DNA of 64,000 bases, from the NCBI GenBank assembly GCA_036936605.1, contig JAUPFV010000005.1, positions 49,682,742 through 49,746,741 of the forward strand, written 5' to 3'. Made by a program: the position numbers and the translations under genes. Below the pieces are notes generated by a model. The model was not told the DNA's origin. It did not search any database and saw only the letters and a program-made list of their open reading frames with translations. How positions within the stretch are numbered: the first letter of the stretch is position 1; each line of letters opens with the position of its first letter. Source of the DNA: Limnanthes douglasii subsp. nivea. Taxonomy: Eukaryota; Streptophyta; Magnoliopsida; Brassicales; Limnanthaceae. Below are positions 32,641 through 43,960 of this stretch, in pieces.

Positions 32641-33118
32641 ACCCATAGCCTGATTTTTGAAAAAACCTCCAGAAAACCTTCAAATCATAACCGAAACCAA
32701 TGTTTTAACACAAATCAAATACATTAACACTAATATATTATTCCAAACTCGGTTTTAACTTTAGATACAACTGATTTTATAACCTAAATGAAAATTTAGC
32801 AAAAAATAAACAAAACTAAAAAAACAAAATTAAACCATTAGAGAAAAGATAAATAGAGTTGTGTATTTATTTTCTAAAGTAAACAATTCGAGTGAAAAGT
32901 TAAAATTTCTTGAATTTATACTTTTAACCAGGGATATTTTAGAATAATTTAAAACGCCTTAAAATTTAGATATATATAATTTAGAACAACATATAATTTC
33001 AATATCTATAATTCGGTACCTTACTATTATTTATATATTCGATCTTGGTGTTCGTCCATAAAAGAGAGTTTAGTCTTTTCTAATTGGAAGAATAAGGATT
33101 TGGTGAGACTGTTGTAGG
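32641..33118. other. Spacer between the head-to-head elements A and C
   Basis: AT-rich, no coding pattern. It lies between the two 5' LTRs. Confidence 0.6.
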
Positions 33119-33505
33119 TGATGGGGTCAGATACTTTTGAAAGCGACTCTTGAAATGTGTCAGAATAATTTGATGGGGTCAGATATTTTTGGAAGTGACT
33201 CTTTAAAAGTGTCAGAATAATTTGAAGGGTATTTTAGAACTAGAATAAAGAAGACGTAATTTTACCTTTTGACTTTGTTGTATGCGTACTAAAACATGTT
33301 TACACTAATGGGCTTTGGGTTTTTTAAATCTTTAAACCATGACCCCACCCATGAGTCTAAAGTTAACTACAAATACTTTAAAAGACTTCAATAAAGAGGA
33401 TGACAGAAAATTAACTACGCTAATGAATAAGCAACTGAATTATCTCACTACCTTCTACAAAATATTAAATATTTATTTTACTATCTATCGAGAATACCCT
33501 CGTCC
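33119..33505 (+). repeat. 5' LTR of element C
   Basis: Starts TGATGGGGTCAGATAC at 33119 and again at 33171: the first 52 bases are tandemly duplicated. It matches 41217-41545 through GTTTACACTAATGGGCTTTG, AACCATGACCC and CTATCTA(T/C)CGAGA. The exact 3' end is unclear because similarity stops near CGAGA. Confidence 0.85.
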
Positions 33506-33525
33506 ATATTTTTACCTCATTAGAT

Positions 33526-33545
33526 TGGCGACCATAGTGGGAGCG
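33526..33545 (+). other. Primer-binding site candidate, element C
   Basis: TGGCGACCATAGTGGGAGCG, preceded by TTAGAT as in element A. Only one base differs from the site of A over 20 bases, although the rest of the elements is much more diverged. Confidence 0.78.
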
Positions 33546-33604
33546 AGAGCACGCGGATAGCAAAAATCTAAAGCGTTAAAATTGTTTTCTAACTCCCTCG
33601 GATT

Positions 33605-34890
33605 ATGGAAACTGAAAAGCAAGTCGATCTTCCCCCGGTGGTTGAAGAGGGCCAGATCGAAGAAGAACATATTAGAGCCTCATCTCATAATAGTGAGCGT
33701 GAAAAAATACATCAATTGCGAGATAATCTTGTTGAATCACGGGAAAAAAATGAGGCCATGAAAATACATAGGCAACCTGAAAGAGATTTAGTTGTACCAG
33801 ATGATAATCCTCCTAGTTACCCGAAGCGGCATTCGAGAGATAATTCACCTCAAAACAATCAACTTTCAATGAAAAACCTCACACTAAATACGATTCTAGC
33901 TTTTCGGAATCCAACAGGAACTATTCATCATCATCAGATGTCTCGTCATCCACATCGAGTAGTGATTATTACCAGAATAAGAAGATAAATAAGCATTGAG
34001 ATAACCGTCAGTGTAAGAATATTACTAGTTGAAGTAAAAAGTTGAAGGGAGAAGATGTCCCATCAAAGAAGAATCAGAAAGATAAGAAAATGGATTACCA
34101 TGAAAGGTAAAGAGATCGACTGATCATAGTATATACCAGTTATTGAGCAACCCGTTTTTCGTCCGAAAGAATTTGTTGAAAGCAATAAGCTCAAAAAAAA
34201 TTTGAACATGATAATTCATTATTATCAACTTGCTAGTGAAAGTTCAAAGGAATACGTTAGTAGATTTGTTAATACCAAATATATTTTTGTTGATTGTTAT
34301 GAACATGTGATTATAGCTTCTCTGAGACAGAGGTTACTATCCAGAGATTTAACGGATACAGTTACTAGAAATAAAACGAAAACTTTAGGTGGTTTGTTAA
34401 ACCAAGTTGGGAAACAAATTACTGTATAAGAAACTAAAATGTTAAGGCAACCTTAACAGAATAAAACTCTCGCAATCACATCACAACCACATACTGGCGG
34501 TCAGTCCTAAGTTTCTTCCAATAGTCGTCTGCGAGAATTTGGATAATGTTCAAGCCGTCTTAGGTCAAATCAATATCAACAATCAAGACCAAGGGTAAAT
34601 CAATGGGTTCAACCTAGATATTTTACCGAGCTGATTGAAAATATGACGATAATTTATGATAGGGCCAAAGGTTATGTATAATTCCGAAGGACTTTGCCTA
34701 TCCAAACCCCAAAAGAAAACTGAAATGCTCGTTTTTGCAAATATTGTAAGGATATGAGGCATGATACGAACGATTGTATAGCCTTGAAACAAGAAATTTT
34801 AGATGTTGATTGAGAACGGGAAATTGATAAGTTTTGTGAAAGTACAATTGGAGAATAGGTCCGGGCCTAACACTGCCAGAGAGCAAACAG
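33605..34890 (+). pseudogene. gag relic of element C
   Basis: Opens at 33605 (METEKQVDLPPVVEEGQIEE), strongly charged, with LTLNTILAFRNPTG near 33890. After a frameshift the capsid-like part appears at 34202-34429 (SSKEYVSRFVNTKYIF, then RDLTDTVTRNKTKTLGGLLN and QVGKQITV). A degenerate tail with a possible knuckle-like stretch (CKYCKDMRHDTNDCI in a shifted frame, about 34735-34780) precedes the protease. The pattern fits CxxCxxxxHxxxxC. Stops at 33986 and 34427 show it is inactive. Confidence 0.78.
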
Positions 34891-35093
34891 CTTTTGCCAT
34901 TGTTCGAAGGCTAACCATAGAGGCTCCTAAAGCAGAACCCTTTATGATCATTATGGAATAGTTCGATGTAGATTTTGAATATTTGGATCCCGATCTGGAT
35001 CGAGGTTGTGTGAATATGGTAAATTAAGGTTATGGAAGAGTTGCCAAATTATGCCAATACTTCGAATCATTAACAATATTCGGATGAGATACA

Positions 35094-38000
35094 ATGACAA
35101 CGCCTTCAAGCTGTTCTAGAAAAAGGAATGTGAATAGTTTAAATGATCAATTGAAAGGAAAAATGTCGACCTATTTGTATCAAGACCATGCACCGTTTAT
35201 AGTTTTTTATGGAGATTATTTAAGAGATATTGTTGGGTCGTCCGAGGATGCTGCAATAATCAAGTTATTTATCAAAGGAACAGAAATTTAAGGGATTCTA
35301 ATCAATATAGACAGCTTAGCTAACATATTATTTTTATCTGTTTATAAACAAATAAGAAACCCGGCTGTTATTCAACATTCAAATCGAACCATAGTGGGAT
35401 TAACGGAAAACTCTGTAGATGTAATTGGGGAATTTGAAGGGGAGACAATTCTGGGCAAGAGGACCTTCAATAAAACTATCAAATTGTTGATTGTGGTGGT
35501 AAATTGTACGACTCCTTATAATGCTATTTTTGGTATGTCTTGGATTTCAATGATGCATGTTGTGGTATCGACCGTTTATGAATGCTTAAAATATGCTATT
35601 AGAGGCCAAGTTAAAGTGGTTCGAACTAGTCAGAAGGTAGCTAAAGAATGTTATGTTACTAAACTTGCTCCAAAATCTCTTAATCCTATAACTATTAAAC
35701 AAAAATAAAAATTATTAGAGTCCTCTTTGGATTATAACCATATAAATGATCCAAGGGAGACTCCTCAGTACGGTTATTCTAATTGAAGAAGTGGAAATTC
35801 ATAGCTTGGCTGATGGAAAAAATGTTAGAGTCGGGTTAAAGTTACCAGTAAAGTGAAAAGAAGAATTATTGGTCTTTTTGTCCAAGTATCTACATGTGTT
35901 TTCTTGGTGCAGTGAAGATGTAACAAGTGTACTATCTAGTTTTGTGTGTCATAATTTATCACTACGGTCTAGTACAGGTCTGATGATTCAAAGAATAAGG
36001 GTATTTTCTACAGAAAAATCTAAAGCAATTTATAAAGAAATAGATCGACTAATGAAAGTAGACCATATTAGGGAATCTCAATACCAGTTATGACAACAAA
36101 CCCGGTGATGGTAAAAGTGAAAAGTGACCAATGGCGAATCGGTATTCATTATACCGATCTTAATATGGCTGCTCCTAAAGATCCATTTCTGCTGCCGCGG
36201 ATAGACCAGTTATTAGACTCCACTTATGACAACAAATTATTATATTTCATGGATGCTTTTGCCGGCTACAAATTGATCCAAATGGAATGACTGATCAAGA
36301 TCATACAACATTTATCACTAACTGGGGGTTGCATTGTTATAAGATGATGTCTTTTGGTCTAAAGAATGTTAGGGTCACTTATCAGCCTTTTGTAAACAAG
36401 GAAGTAGCCAACCACATTTTCACATAAATGCGGAGGTATATATTGATGAAATGATTGTGAAAAAAATAAATGAGGAAGAACATTTGTCTGATTTCAAAGA
36501 AACGTTTTCCAACTTATATGCCATTAATTTAAAGCTAACTCCGGAGAAGTGTACTTTCGGTGTGCGATCCGGAAAAGTTTTAGGCTATATCATCAATGAA
36601 TAAGAGATTCAAGCAGATCCAGCACAGTTAGATATGTTATTAGCCATGGACCTCCCCCCCCCCCAGGTCTACAAAATAAGTCCAAGTATTAAATGGAAGA
36701 TTAGCAGCCTTGAATCGATTTGTGTAGAGATCACCGGATAAATGTGCACAGTTCTTTCGAGTGCTAAAAAACACAAAGGAATTCAATTTGTGTGCGAATT
36801 GTGGCAAATATTTTTATCGAAATAAAGAAACATTTGTCTATTCCTAAAACTCTGTTTAAACAAGTGGAAATAAAATACTTTATGTATATTTGGTTGTTTC
36901 AAATCATTGTGTAAGTGCAGTATTAGTTCGAGATTTTGATAATTATTCTTGTACGATGTATTATATTAGTAAGACTTTTTTAAATGCGGAGAAACAAAAT
37001 CTAAAGTTGGAAAAGTTAGCCTTACCATTGGTGATAGCAGCCAAAAAATACGGCTTTATTTTCAAGCGCATTCTATCATAGTTCGAACTTCTTTGCACTA
37101 AAACGTATGCTGTAAAAGCCGGATATATCGAGTGGAATGAGGAAGTGGTCTGTCTAAGTGGGGGACTATGATATTGATTTTTCTCATCGAACATCGATCA
37201 AGGCACAAACTGTAGCAGTTTTCTTGTTTGAACTCCATTCAGAGCGGTCTTATGTGAAAACCCATACTATTAAACCATAAAAAGAATGGATGGTTTGGAT
37301 AGATGAGGGATACCACATATTGGGATATGGAGTAGGAAGTTTTTTAATTTACCCATTTAGGGATTCGATGTACTAAACCATACACTTTGGTTTCAAAGCC
37401 TCCAATAATGAAGCTGAGTATCAGGCAACAATTGCTGGCCTAAAGCTTTCTCAGACATGTGGAGCAAAAAGAATCAGATTGGTAAGTGATTCACAATTTT
37501 CGATACATCAGGTTCATGGATTATCTGAAACAAGGAAGGAACAGTTAGTAAGATATCTACAAGTGCTAAAAGAAATGTATGCTTACTTAAAAAATATAAA
37601 GTATGAGCATGTTCCCAGGACTGGAAATTCGATGGCTGATTCGTTGACCACTATTGCATATGTTGAAACCTATCCATGGATTTTAATACAAGATTATCCT
37701 TCGATAAATATAACTCTTCAAATGAAAGTTAAAGCTAAAGAAAGTTGTCAGCTTTCTACCATATTAGGCTAGGATTGAAGGTATGAAATCCAGATGTTCA
37801 AATTAGGGGTATTCTTCTTGAAAATAAAATCTTATCCAAGAAGTTGATGTTTAAAGCGCATGTGTTTTTTTGTCTTAAAGGAAGTCTTTTACAATATATC
37901 TTTTAGCAAACCTTTACTGCATTACCTTGGGTCTGATGAGTCCCAAGTGATTTTATCTGAATTACATGATAAAGAAGGTTTTTCCTATTGCGGTTATAAA

Positions 38001-38327
38001 GCTTTAACTATAATGGTTTTGTTGGCTGGATAATATTGGCCTTCCATCATGGCAGATTAACAGAGGTTTGGAAATTAAATTCATTTTCCAGCAGTTCCTA
38101 TGAAGACTATATCTAGAGCAGTACCCTTCGACAGATTGGGGCTTGATTTAGTTGGCCCACTACCAATGGCTTCTCAAGGATGTCGAACTATTATTTTGGC
38201 AGTTGATTATTTTTTAAAGTGGGCAGAAGTTGCACCTCCCTTTGGAACTTCTTCTAAAGTAGTAATAAATTTTATTTTATCCAACCCCCATAAAGAGCCA
38301 ACAGTTAGTTTTAGAAACTTCTTGTGA
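35094..38327 (+). pseudogene. pol relic of element C (protease, RT, two RNase H, truncated integrase)
   Basis: Protease spans 35094-35708, but the active site reads ILINIDSLANIL where A has ILIDTGTSANIL, so the catalytic Asp is Asn and Thr-Gly is lost. RT at 35869-36800 shows IHYTDLNMAAPKDPFLLPRI, FMDAFAGYKLIQM and a catalytic box YIDE (36439-36450) in place of YxDD. The first RNase H is at 36890-37080 (SAVLVRDFDNYSCTMYYISK). A second RNase H at about 37380-37680 (ASNNEAEYQATIAGL, RLVSDSQFSIHQV, EHVPRTGNSMADSL) is the Tat-group marker. Integrase starts at 38100 (FDRLGLDLVGPLPM, VVINFILSN) and breaks off at about 38285, before the second and third catalytic residues. Confidence 0.9.
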
Positions 38328-38329
38328 AA

Positions 38330-40640
38330 TGCCAAGACCGTCTGACTTGATCGAGGCATACCGTTCCTTTAGTTTATCTATAGTGTCATTAACATATGCT
38401 TCAATAACTTCCTTTGCTTCTTGTGTAGACTTGGATTTTAGAGACTTGATTTCTTCTTTTAACTATTTGTTATAATTTTCTATAGTTCATTTTTCATCCA
38501 AAATCCGATCCATATCTTCTTTATTTGTCTTCTGCTGGGATTACATTAAAGTGATCTCATTGAAACTCGATGTTCGCAGTTTCTTCAATTTTTCTTGAAA
38601 CTTGACCACCTTTGTTTTTACTATTTCCACCTCTTTTTTTAGCATATAAACCTCTCTCATTTCTTTGTTGGCCTTAGTCTTTTCCTTTTCAAAGGAACTT
38701 TGTAATTTTTTCTTCTCCTATTGAAGATAACAAATAGTTCCTCTTTTGGATTTGATTTCCCTTTCCAGTTCAATAACAGGTTTCACATAACCCATTATTG
38801 AGTACTTAACTATATCATTTTCCTTTGAAACTTCAAAGGGTATACCATTGTATATTATGTTGGCTGCAGTACTTGGGAAAGGCTCGTCAAATGCTTCATA
38901 ATAGAATTTTGCCAACTCATCTGTCAGATTATTGACTCCACCAGTAGCTTCTTCCTTAAAGTTTGGAAATATAATGGTAGGGTCGGGTGCAGACATGGTG
39001 GGAACACTAGTATTCAGATGTATTACTAACTTTGAACTCGTTGAGGTTTCACTTTTCTTTCTTCTTCTTTCGTCACTTCTTTACTTGTTTCTTTTTTTAA
39101 ATTTATTTTTCTTAGACTCTAGAATATTTGTGGGCACATCACATCCCTCCATAATGGAATCAACTGTATCTAACAATGATGCACGATCTCAAGGGATTGT
39201 TCAACGACAGTCATTTAGACGTCATCTTGTGAAGTTTTTAATTTCTTCTTCTTATCTTTTTAAGGCTGATGACTGAGGAATCTCTACATGGTCGGAAGGT
39301 ATAGCTTCTCATCGACATGTTCGATTTTCAACAAAAGGGTGGTAGATAGAGGAGGAGTGATGAATTCCTCACATGACAATTCTCCTTTGGGACTGGTCAT
39401 CCAAAAATGGTTGCGAGTTAAGTTGGTGGGGGTGTAACATTCATGAAAGCCACTATCTCATTTCTTCTTTGCCCAGTCATGCAACTTCTCAAAATTGACT
39501 TGTGCATCCTTTAAATGATATACAAAGCGGTTTTGAATAACTATAAAGAAAAGGAAATTAAAACTGATGGTCAAATAATTGAACAAATAAGGAATACATG
39601 TTTAAAGAGGATTAGCATGGGCTCTTCTAAAATTTGGTAAGTTGGATCAGATTTTTTTCAATAAAAAATATTTTTGACATTTTCCCATGACCCACAAATG
39701 AAAATGAACTGAGTCTTCCATATATTGTTTGCTTATAACAAATTGTCTACTACTTTGTTAGCATTCCCCACGTTGAAGTAATACAAGGGATTCTTAGAAT
39801 TGCAACATAATCTATCAATAGTCGTCATTTGTTTCATGGGCATTGGAGTTTTGGAAAGATGGGACGCTATGATACAAGCGATTAAAGTAAACCAGGCATT
39901 CAGACTGGTGTGGCTCAGACACACCCAAACTAAATGAAACTACATAACGATTTGAGGATCTAGGGACACAGAAGGCCCCAGTTTAACACATTTGTGTAAA
40001 GTAAAAGTTTATTATAGCGAAAATTCGTCGGAGTTTCCCCAGTCTTAGATAGTCTAACTTTAATCGCGTATGGGAATCCCCACATAGTACAAACGACATC
40101 CAATTATATACCATAAAAATAAACGTAAGATATGTGATTTAGTGCTAAAAGATATTGGGACGGACACTTCCACTCAATGAGATTGGGAGCTCTTCGTATT
40201 CTTCTTCTATAACTTTACATTTACCCTGAATTTTCTTTACTGCCAAAAACTTGTCAATGAAAGGCTTTAAAGTTTCCTCTGTTTGACCAGATGTCTCAAG
40301 GGGAAAATCTTCACTATGATTTTCTATAATTTCTTCCAATTACTTTCGGTTCCGATCCTGATGGTCTAATGAGCTGGGTGCTAGCGTTATCTTCTGTAAC
40401 ATATTGTTGTTTATTTAGGTTCGGTGGAGAGGAAGAATCAGTTAGTTTTAATAGTTTCATGACAACTTTTGTTTTACCTTTTGACTGTCTAGTCAATCTA
40501 AGTGGGGTGACTTGTGGCCTTTTGAGATTGTGATGGTTGTGAGAAGCACTTGTGTGAAGTAAAATATTGAGCAGTTGTAAAAGGCTCTCGGGGAAAGTTG
40601 TGACTGTCATGATAAACACCACTGTAATCAATCACTTAAG
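38330..40640 (-). pseudogene. Antisense extra ORF of element C ('gypsy-type transposase' family)
   Basis: On the reverse strand from 40640: a Lys/Thr-rich part (LRLTRQSKGKTKVVMKLLKL) and an acidic part with VIEEEYEELPI (40145-40339). Then comes the shared domain at 39733-39924: SLNAWFTLIACIIASHLSKT and YFNVGNANKVVDNLL, matching SLNAWSTLMESIIASRLSKT and YFNVGNNYKVVNDLL in element A. A basic block with TSTSS lies at about 39025-39115 (SKKNKFKKRNK, stop, RSDERRRKKSE). From 38996 a Glu/Lys-rich coiled coil runs to 38330 (MSAPDPTIIFPNFKEEATGG, KEKTKANKEMREV). The C-terminal acidic tail is lost in the deletion that also removes most of integrase. Function unknown. Confidence 0.75.
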
Positions 40641-41195
40641 TATTAACAACTGGAGCTGAAGAGACAGGTTGTCTAGCAACAATTCTAGCTTTCTTTTTCT
40701 CTTCCTCTAACTCGGATAAGTTAAACCAACCACCTTTGATTAGAGTGGTTTCAGTAATAAACGTACAAACACTAAAGCCTTTGATTTTTTCTTATATGAT
40801 GATCTTTCTCTTTCGAAAGATTTGTAAAATAGGAAAAATTAGAATTTAGTTTATATAGAGATAGAAAAAAAGTACTTGATAGTCCTATTAATGAAGTTTT
40901 AGCATTCACAAGTACCCTAAAACTTAGGTGTATACGCACTCACTAAGAAGATTTCGAGGGAAGTGGAAATTTCGCTCAATGATTGGCTTACTTTACCTAG
41001 GTTAGAACAAATCCAAGGTCCAATAAACAGTTGGCATGTGTCAGAAAATACGGCTGATAAAAATGGTAACTTTTCAACTTTGAAATAAGTTCGAATTTAT
41101 TCGTTACTTAAGATAAAATGATGACAATGGCGATTCGGAAATATAAGACTAATTTGATACAAATAAATATTTATGAGTCCTCCAAAGAAATATTT

Positions 41196-41211
41196 GAGAA
41201 GACTAAGAGGG
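41196..41211 (+). other. Polypurine tract, element C
   Basis: GAGAAGACTAAGAGGG ends six bases before the 3' LTR start TGATAGGG. Confidence 0.8.
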
Positions 41212-41216
41212 TTGTA

Positions 41217-41545
41217 TGATAGGGTCGAATATTTTTGGAAGCGACTCCTCAAAGGTGTCAAAATAATTGGAAGGGTATTTTAGACCTATAATAAAAGACG
41301 TATTTTTACCTTATGACTCTGCTGCATGCCTACTAAAATAGTGTTTACACTAATGGGCTTTGGGATTTTTAAGTTTTCAAACCATGACCCGACCCATGAT
41401 CTTAAAGTTAACTATAAATACCTTAAAAGACTTCATCAATGAGGACGGCAGAAAATTAAGTACAATAATAAATAAGTAGTTGAATTATTTCACTACCTTC
41501 CATAAAATTTTAAGTACTTCTTTCACTATCTACCGAGAAAGGGAC
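41217..41545 (+). repeat. 3' LTR of element C
   Basis: Starts TGATAGGGTCGAATATTTTT and lacks the 52-base tandem copy seen in the 5' LTR. Shared blocks end at CTACCGAGA, so the right border is approximate. Bases 40641-41195 between the antisense ORF and this LTR are non-coding. Confidence 0.85.
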
Positions 41546-41589
41546 AGAGGCTCGGGTGTCGGGATGCCAATTTGATGAAACTTGAAGAA

Positions 41590-41990
41590 GGGTCGTCATT
41601 AGAGGAAATAAGATCATAAGTGGATCATAGTTTTATTGAAGGAAATCTGTTTAAAATAAGAATTACGGTTTTTATTGTATGGTTGTTAAAAACATAATTT
41701 GGGTTGAATCTTAGTGTGGTTGAATTGACCGAGAGATAGCCTTGTAGAGTTTGAAGGATTTTGGGTTTCATGGACGTTTTTGTTTGAGAATTTAGAATGA
41801 GGCGCCTAATTTTGGGCCAAAATTTATGATAGATTTTGAGTTTTGAATTCTATAGTAAGTTATATGACCGAATGTATTCAATGGTGTTGGAGAATAAAAT
41901 CTGGTAAGAAGTTTTGGTTCAAGGCTTCATGAGAGAAATGGAGGTTTATGTGTAGTAGTGGCTTGGACATAGAGGGACAATATCATTTTG
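41590..41990 (+). repeat. Diverged direct repeat, unit 1
   Basis: Aligns with 42500-42910 about 910 bases downstream: GGAGGAAATAAGAT-like start, ATCTTAGTGTGGTTGAAT against ATCTTAATTTTGGTTGAAT, then GAATAAAATCTGGTAAGAAG against GAAGAAAATCCACTAAGAAG. Identity is low. It could be an old LTR pair or a duplicated gene fragment. No reading frame survives. Confidence 0.65.
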
Positions 41991-42499
41991 GTTACGAAAG
42001 AGTACGTAAGATTGGATAGTCTGATACTAGGGCTCATGGGTTAGGTTGGGTGGGTTGGATCTCAGTGTTGGCCTATAAGAGAAATGATCGTCTTTGCAAA
42101 TTACGATAATAGAGGTTTTCCCGGGTTGTAGTTAAATGTCAGTTTCTATGTGATCTTGGGTGTGAAGGTTACTAGTGAGAACCGTAAAGATCTAAGGAGT
42201 AGCGAGGTCGTGATAGGTTAGATTGTGAGAGAGGTACTTAGCTAAATAAAAAATGAAGAGGATTTGACAACCGGGACATGAGGTCAGTGTATCATTTAGA
42301 AGAAGACGACTTTACTACTTTATGCTCATGGTTTTTCACGTACGATATTCGATGATATCTCCCACGAGGATCAATACATGTTGCTTTCAGATCTCAACCA
42401 GGAGCTTTACTAGGATATGAGTCAAGAACTGATGTACCTAACGAGAGAAAGGGGCACAATGCTTGATTATTGGATTGATGATCCGATTAAACGTGAGGA

Positions 42500-42910
42500 A
42501 AGGTCAATGTTGGAGGAAATAAGATGTGGGGTTGATTTTGGTAGTATAAGTGGTTTAGAGTAATCGTTTTGGTCTAAATTCGTATGAAATAATGGTTAGG
42601 ATTTATATTTTTTGTTTGGTGAATAAAGAAATTGAGTTGTATCTTAATTTTGGTTGAATAGACCAAAAGAGAGTCCTGTATAGAAGTTTAGGAATGAGGT
42701 TTCTAGATGTGGGCTAAAATTTTGGATGGATATCGGGTTTAAAATTATGTAGTAAGTGGTATGAACTAAGGGGATATAATAGGATTAGAGAAGAAAATCC
42801 ACTAAGAAGTTTGGTTTCAAGTCTTGATGAGAGAGGAGTGGGTTTATGTTTTATTGATGACAGATTGGGCAAAAAGGGCTAAACCCATTTTTGTTATAAA
42901 AGAAGACATG
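42500..42910 (+). repeat. Diverged direct repeat, unit 2
   Basis: Second unit of the pair. The spacer 41991-42499 contains a short protein-like stretch (LLSDLNQELY, stop, DMSQELMYLTREKG near 42380-42450), and the start of this unit reads KREERSMLEEIRCG. I do not recognise the source. Confidence 0.65.
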
Positions 42911-43745
42911 AGATTGGATAAGCTGAATCTAAGATCAAAGGTCACGTTACTCACCAATGGATGGAAGGAAGCAACAGTAGACGATGAAAGCATTTAGTGA
43001 CATTCGCGTATGAAAATGTTTTAACTATTTTTTGAGATTTGGAAAACGTTTCCTCTAACCTCACGACATCAGAAAAAATAAAATTTTATAAACTCTAAAT
43101 ATTCGTTCATTAAACTATATTTTAAAAATAATTTAATATTTTTTTAAATTTTAGAATACAACATTCATAGCGTAGCGTACTAAATATTAAAAAAACTAAA
43201 ACATAAGTTAAATATAATATTTTATTGTCGCGTAAAAATATAAATGATCGTATAACTTTATAATAAGATTTTATATTTAAATTATATGATTTTTCCTTAA
43301 AATTGAATTATATCTCAACATTGATCTGACACTTTCATATTTATATTTTGAATTTGAATATATATAGTTATAGCATCTATCAAAAATAAAAAAATTAATC
43401 AAACAATACTCATCGGATTAAAAATATTTTTAAAGACATGGTAAAAATCACATAATTTACATTGTAAGTGAATATTTTTATTTATTTTTTGAATTCTTAG
43501 TTTTCAAAATTATATATAATTTTTTTAATTATTTGTATTTTAAAATATATATAACAAATTTATTGAAAAAAATTCAAAAAAAATCAAAGTTAGATGTCAA
43601 TGTATATTTGTTTCGAGGATTTGAATATAAAATTTAACCATTCATTTTTGAGACCATAAGTCGCTCGACTAACAATGTTTAGTGTGAACCAGTTGTTATT
43701 TGTGACTAAGTTAATCTCCCGTGCATGTATTGATGAAATGATGTC
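42911..43745. other. AT-rich stretch, no gene seen
   Basis: Extreme AT content at 43080-43580, no coding pattern or repeat ends recognised. The last bases (TGATGTC, 43739-43745) are the left target site of the SINE. Confidence 0.6.
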
Positions 43746-43960
43746 TCCAAGGGTAGCCAAGTTGGTTGAGTATGGCATGTTTGTGATTAAAGGTCATGAG
43801 TTCGAGTCCTTCTACATACGCTTTTTCGGCTAGCTTGTCATCTTGTGTGGCTTACCTTCTGGCGTTGGTTTGCATGCTATCACGTCAGACTAAAGGTTTA
43901 CTCTATCCGCACTCATTGCACTCTGAATAACGGTTGCGAATTCCCTCCGGAAAAAAAAAA
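43746..43960 (+). mobile_element. tRNA-derived SINE, Au-like
   Basis: A 215-base element with RNA polymerase III promoter boxes: box A TAGCCAAGTTGG (43754-43765) and box B GAGTTCGAGTCC (43798-43809), 32 bases apart as in a tRNA. The 3' part (GGTTTACTCTATCCGCAC ... AACGGTTGCGAATTCCCT) recalls the tail region of the plant Au SINE family. It ends in ten A (43951-43960). TGATGTC is found directly before (43739-43745) and just after it (43962-43968), a likely target duplication. It has no coding capacity and would depend on LINE enzymes. The body does not fold as a normal tRNA with CCA-ready ends, so it is not a tRNA gene. Confidence 0.85.

Larger units (their letters stand above)
33119..41545 (+). 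mobile_element. Ty3/gypsy Tat-like element C with both LTRs
   Basis: An 8.4-kb element: 5' LTR, primer site, gag, protease, RT, RNase H, second RNase H, truncated integrase, antisense extra ORF, polypurine tract and 3' LTR. It is of the same family as A, since gag blocks, primer site, polypurine tract and LTR start all agree. An internal deletion joins the first part of integrase to the middle of the antisense ORF at about 38285-38330. The two LTRs differ at many positions and the 5' LTR has an extra tandem copy of its first 52 bases. All frames are broken. The dual RNase H places it in the Tat group of plant Ty3/gypsy elements. Confidence 0.88.

Noticed and set aside
43746..43820. tRNA gene
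   Set aside because: Box A and B are present, but the sequence continues into a SINE tail with poly(A) and target duplication; the acceptor stem does not pair as in a real tRNA.
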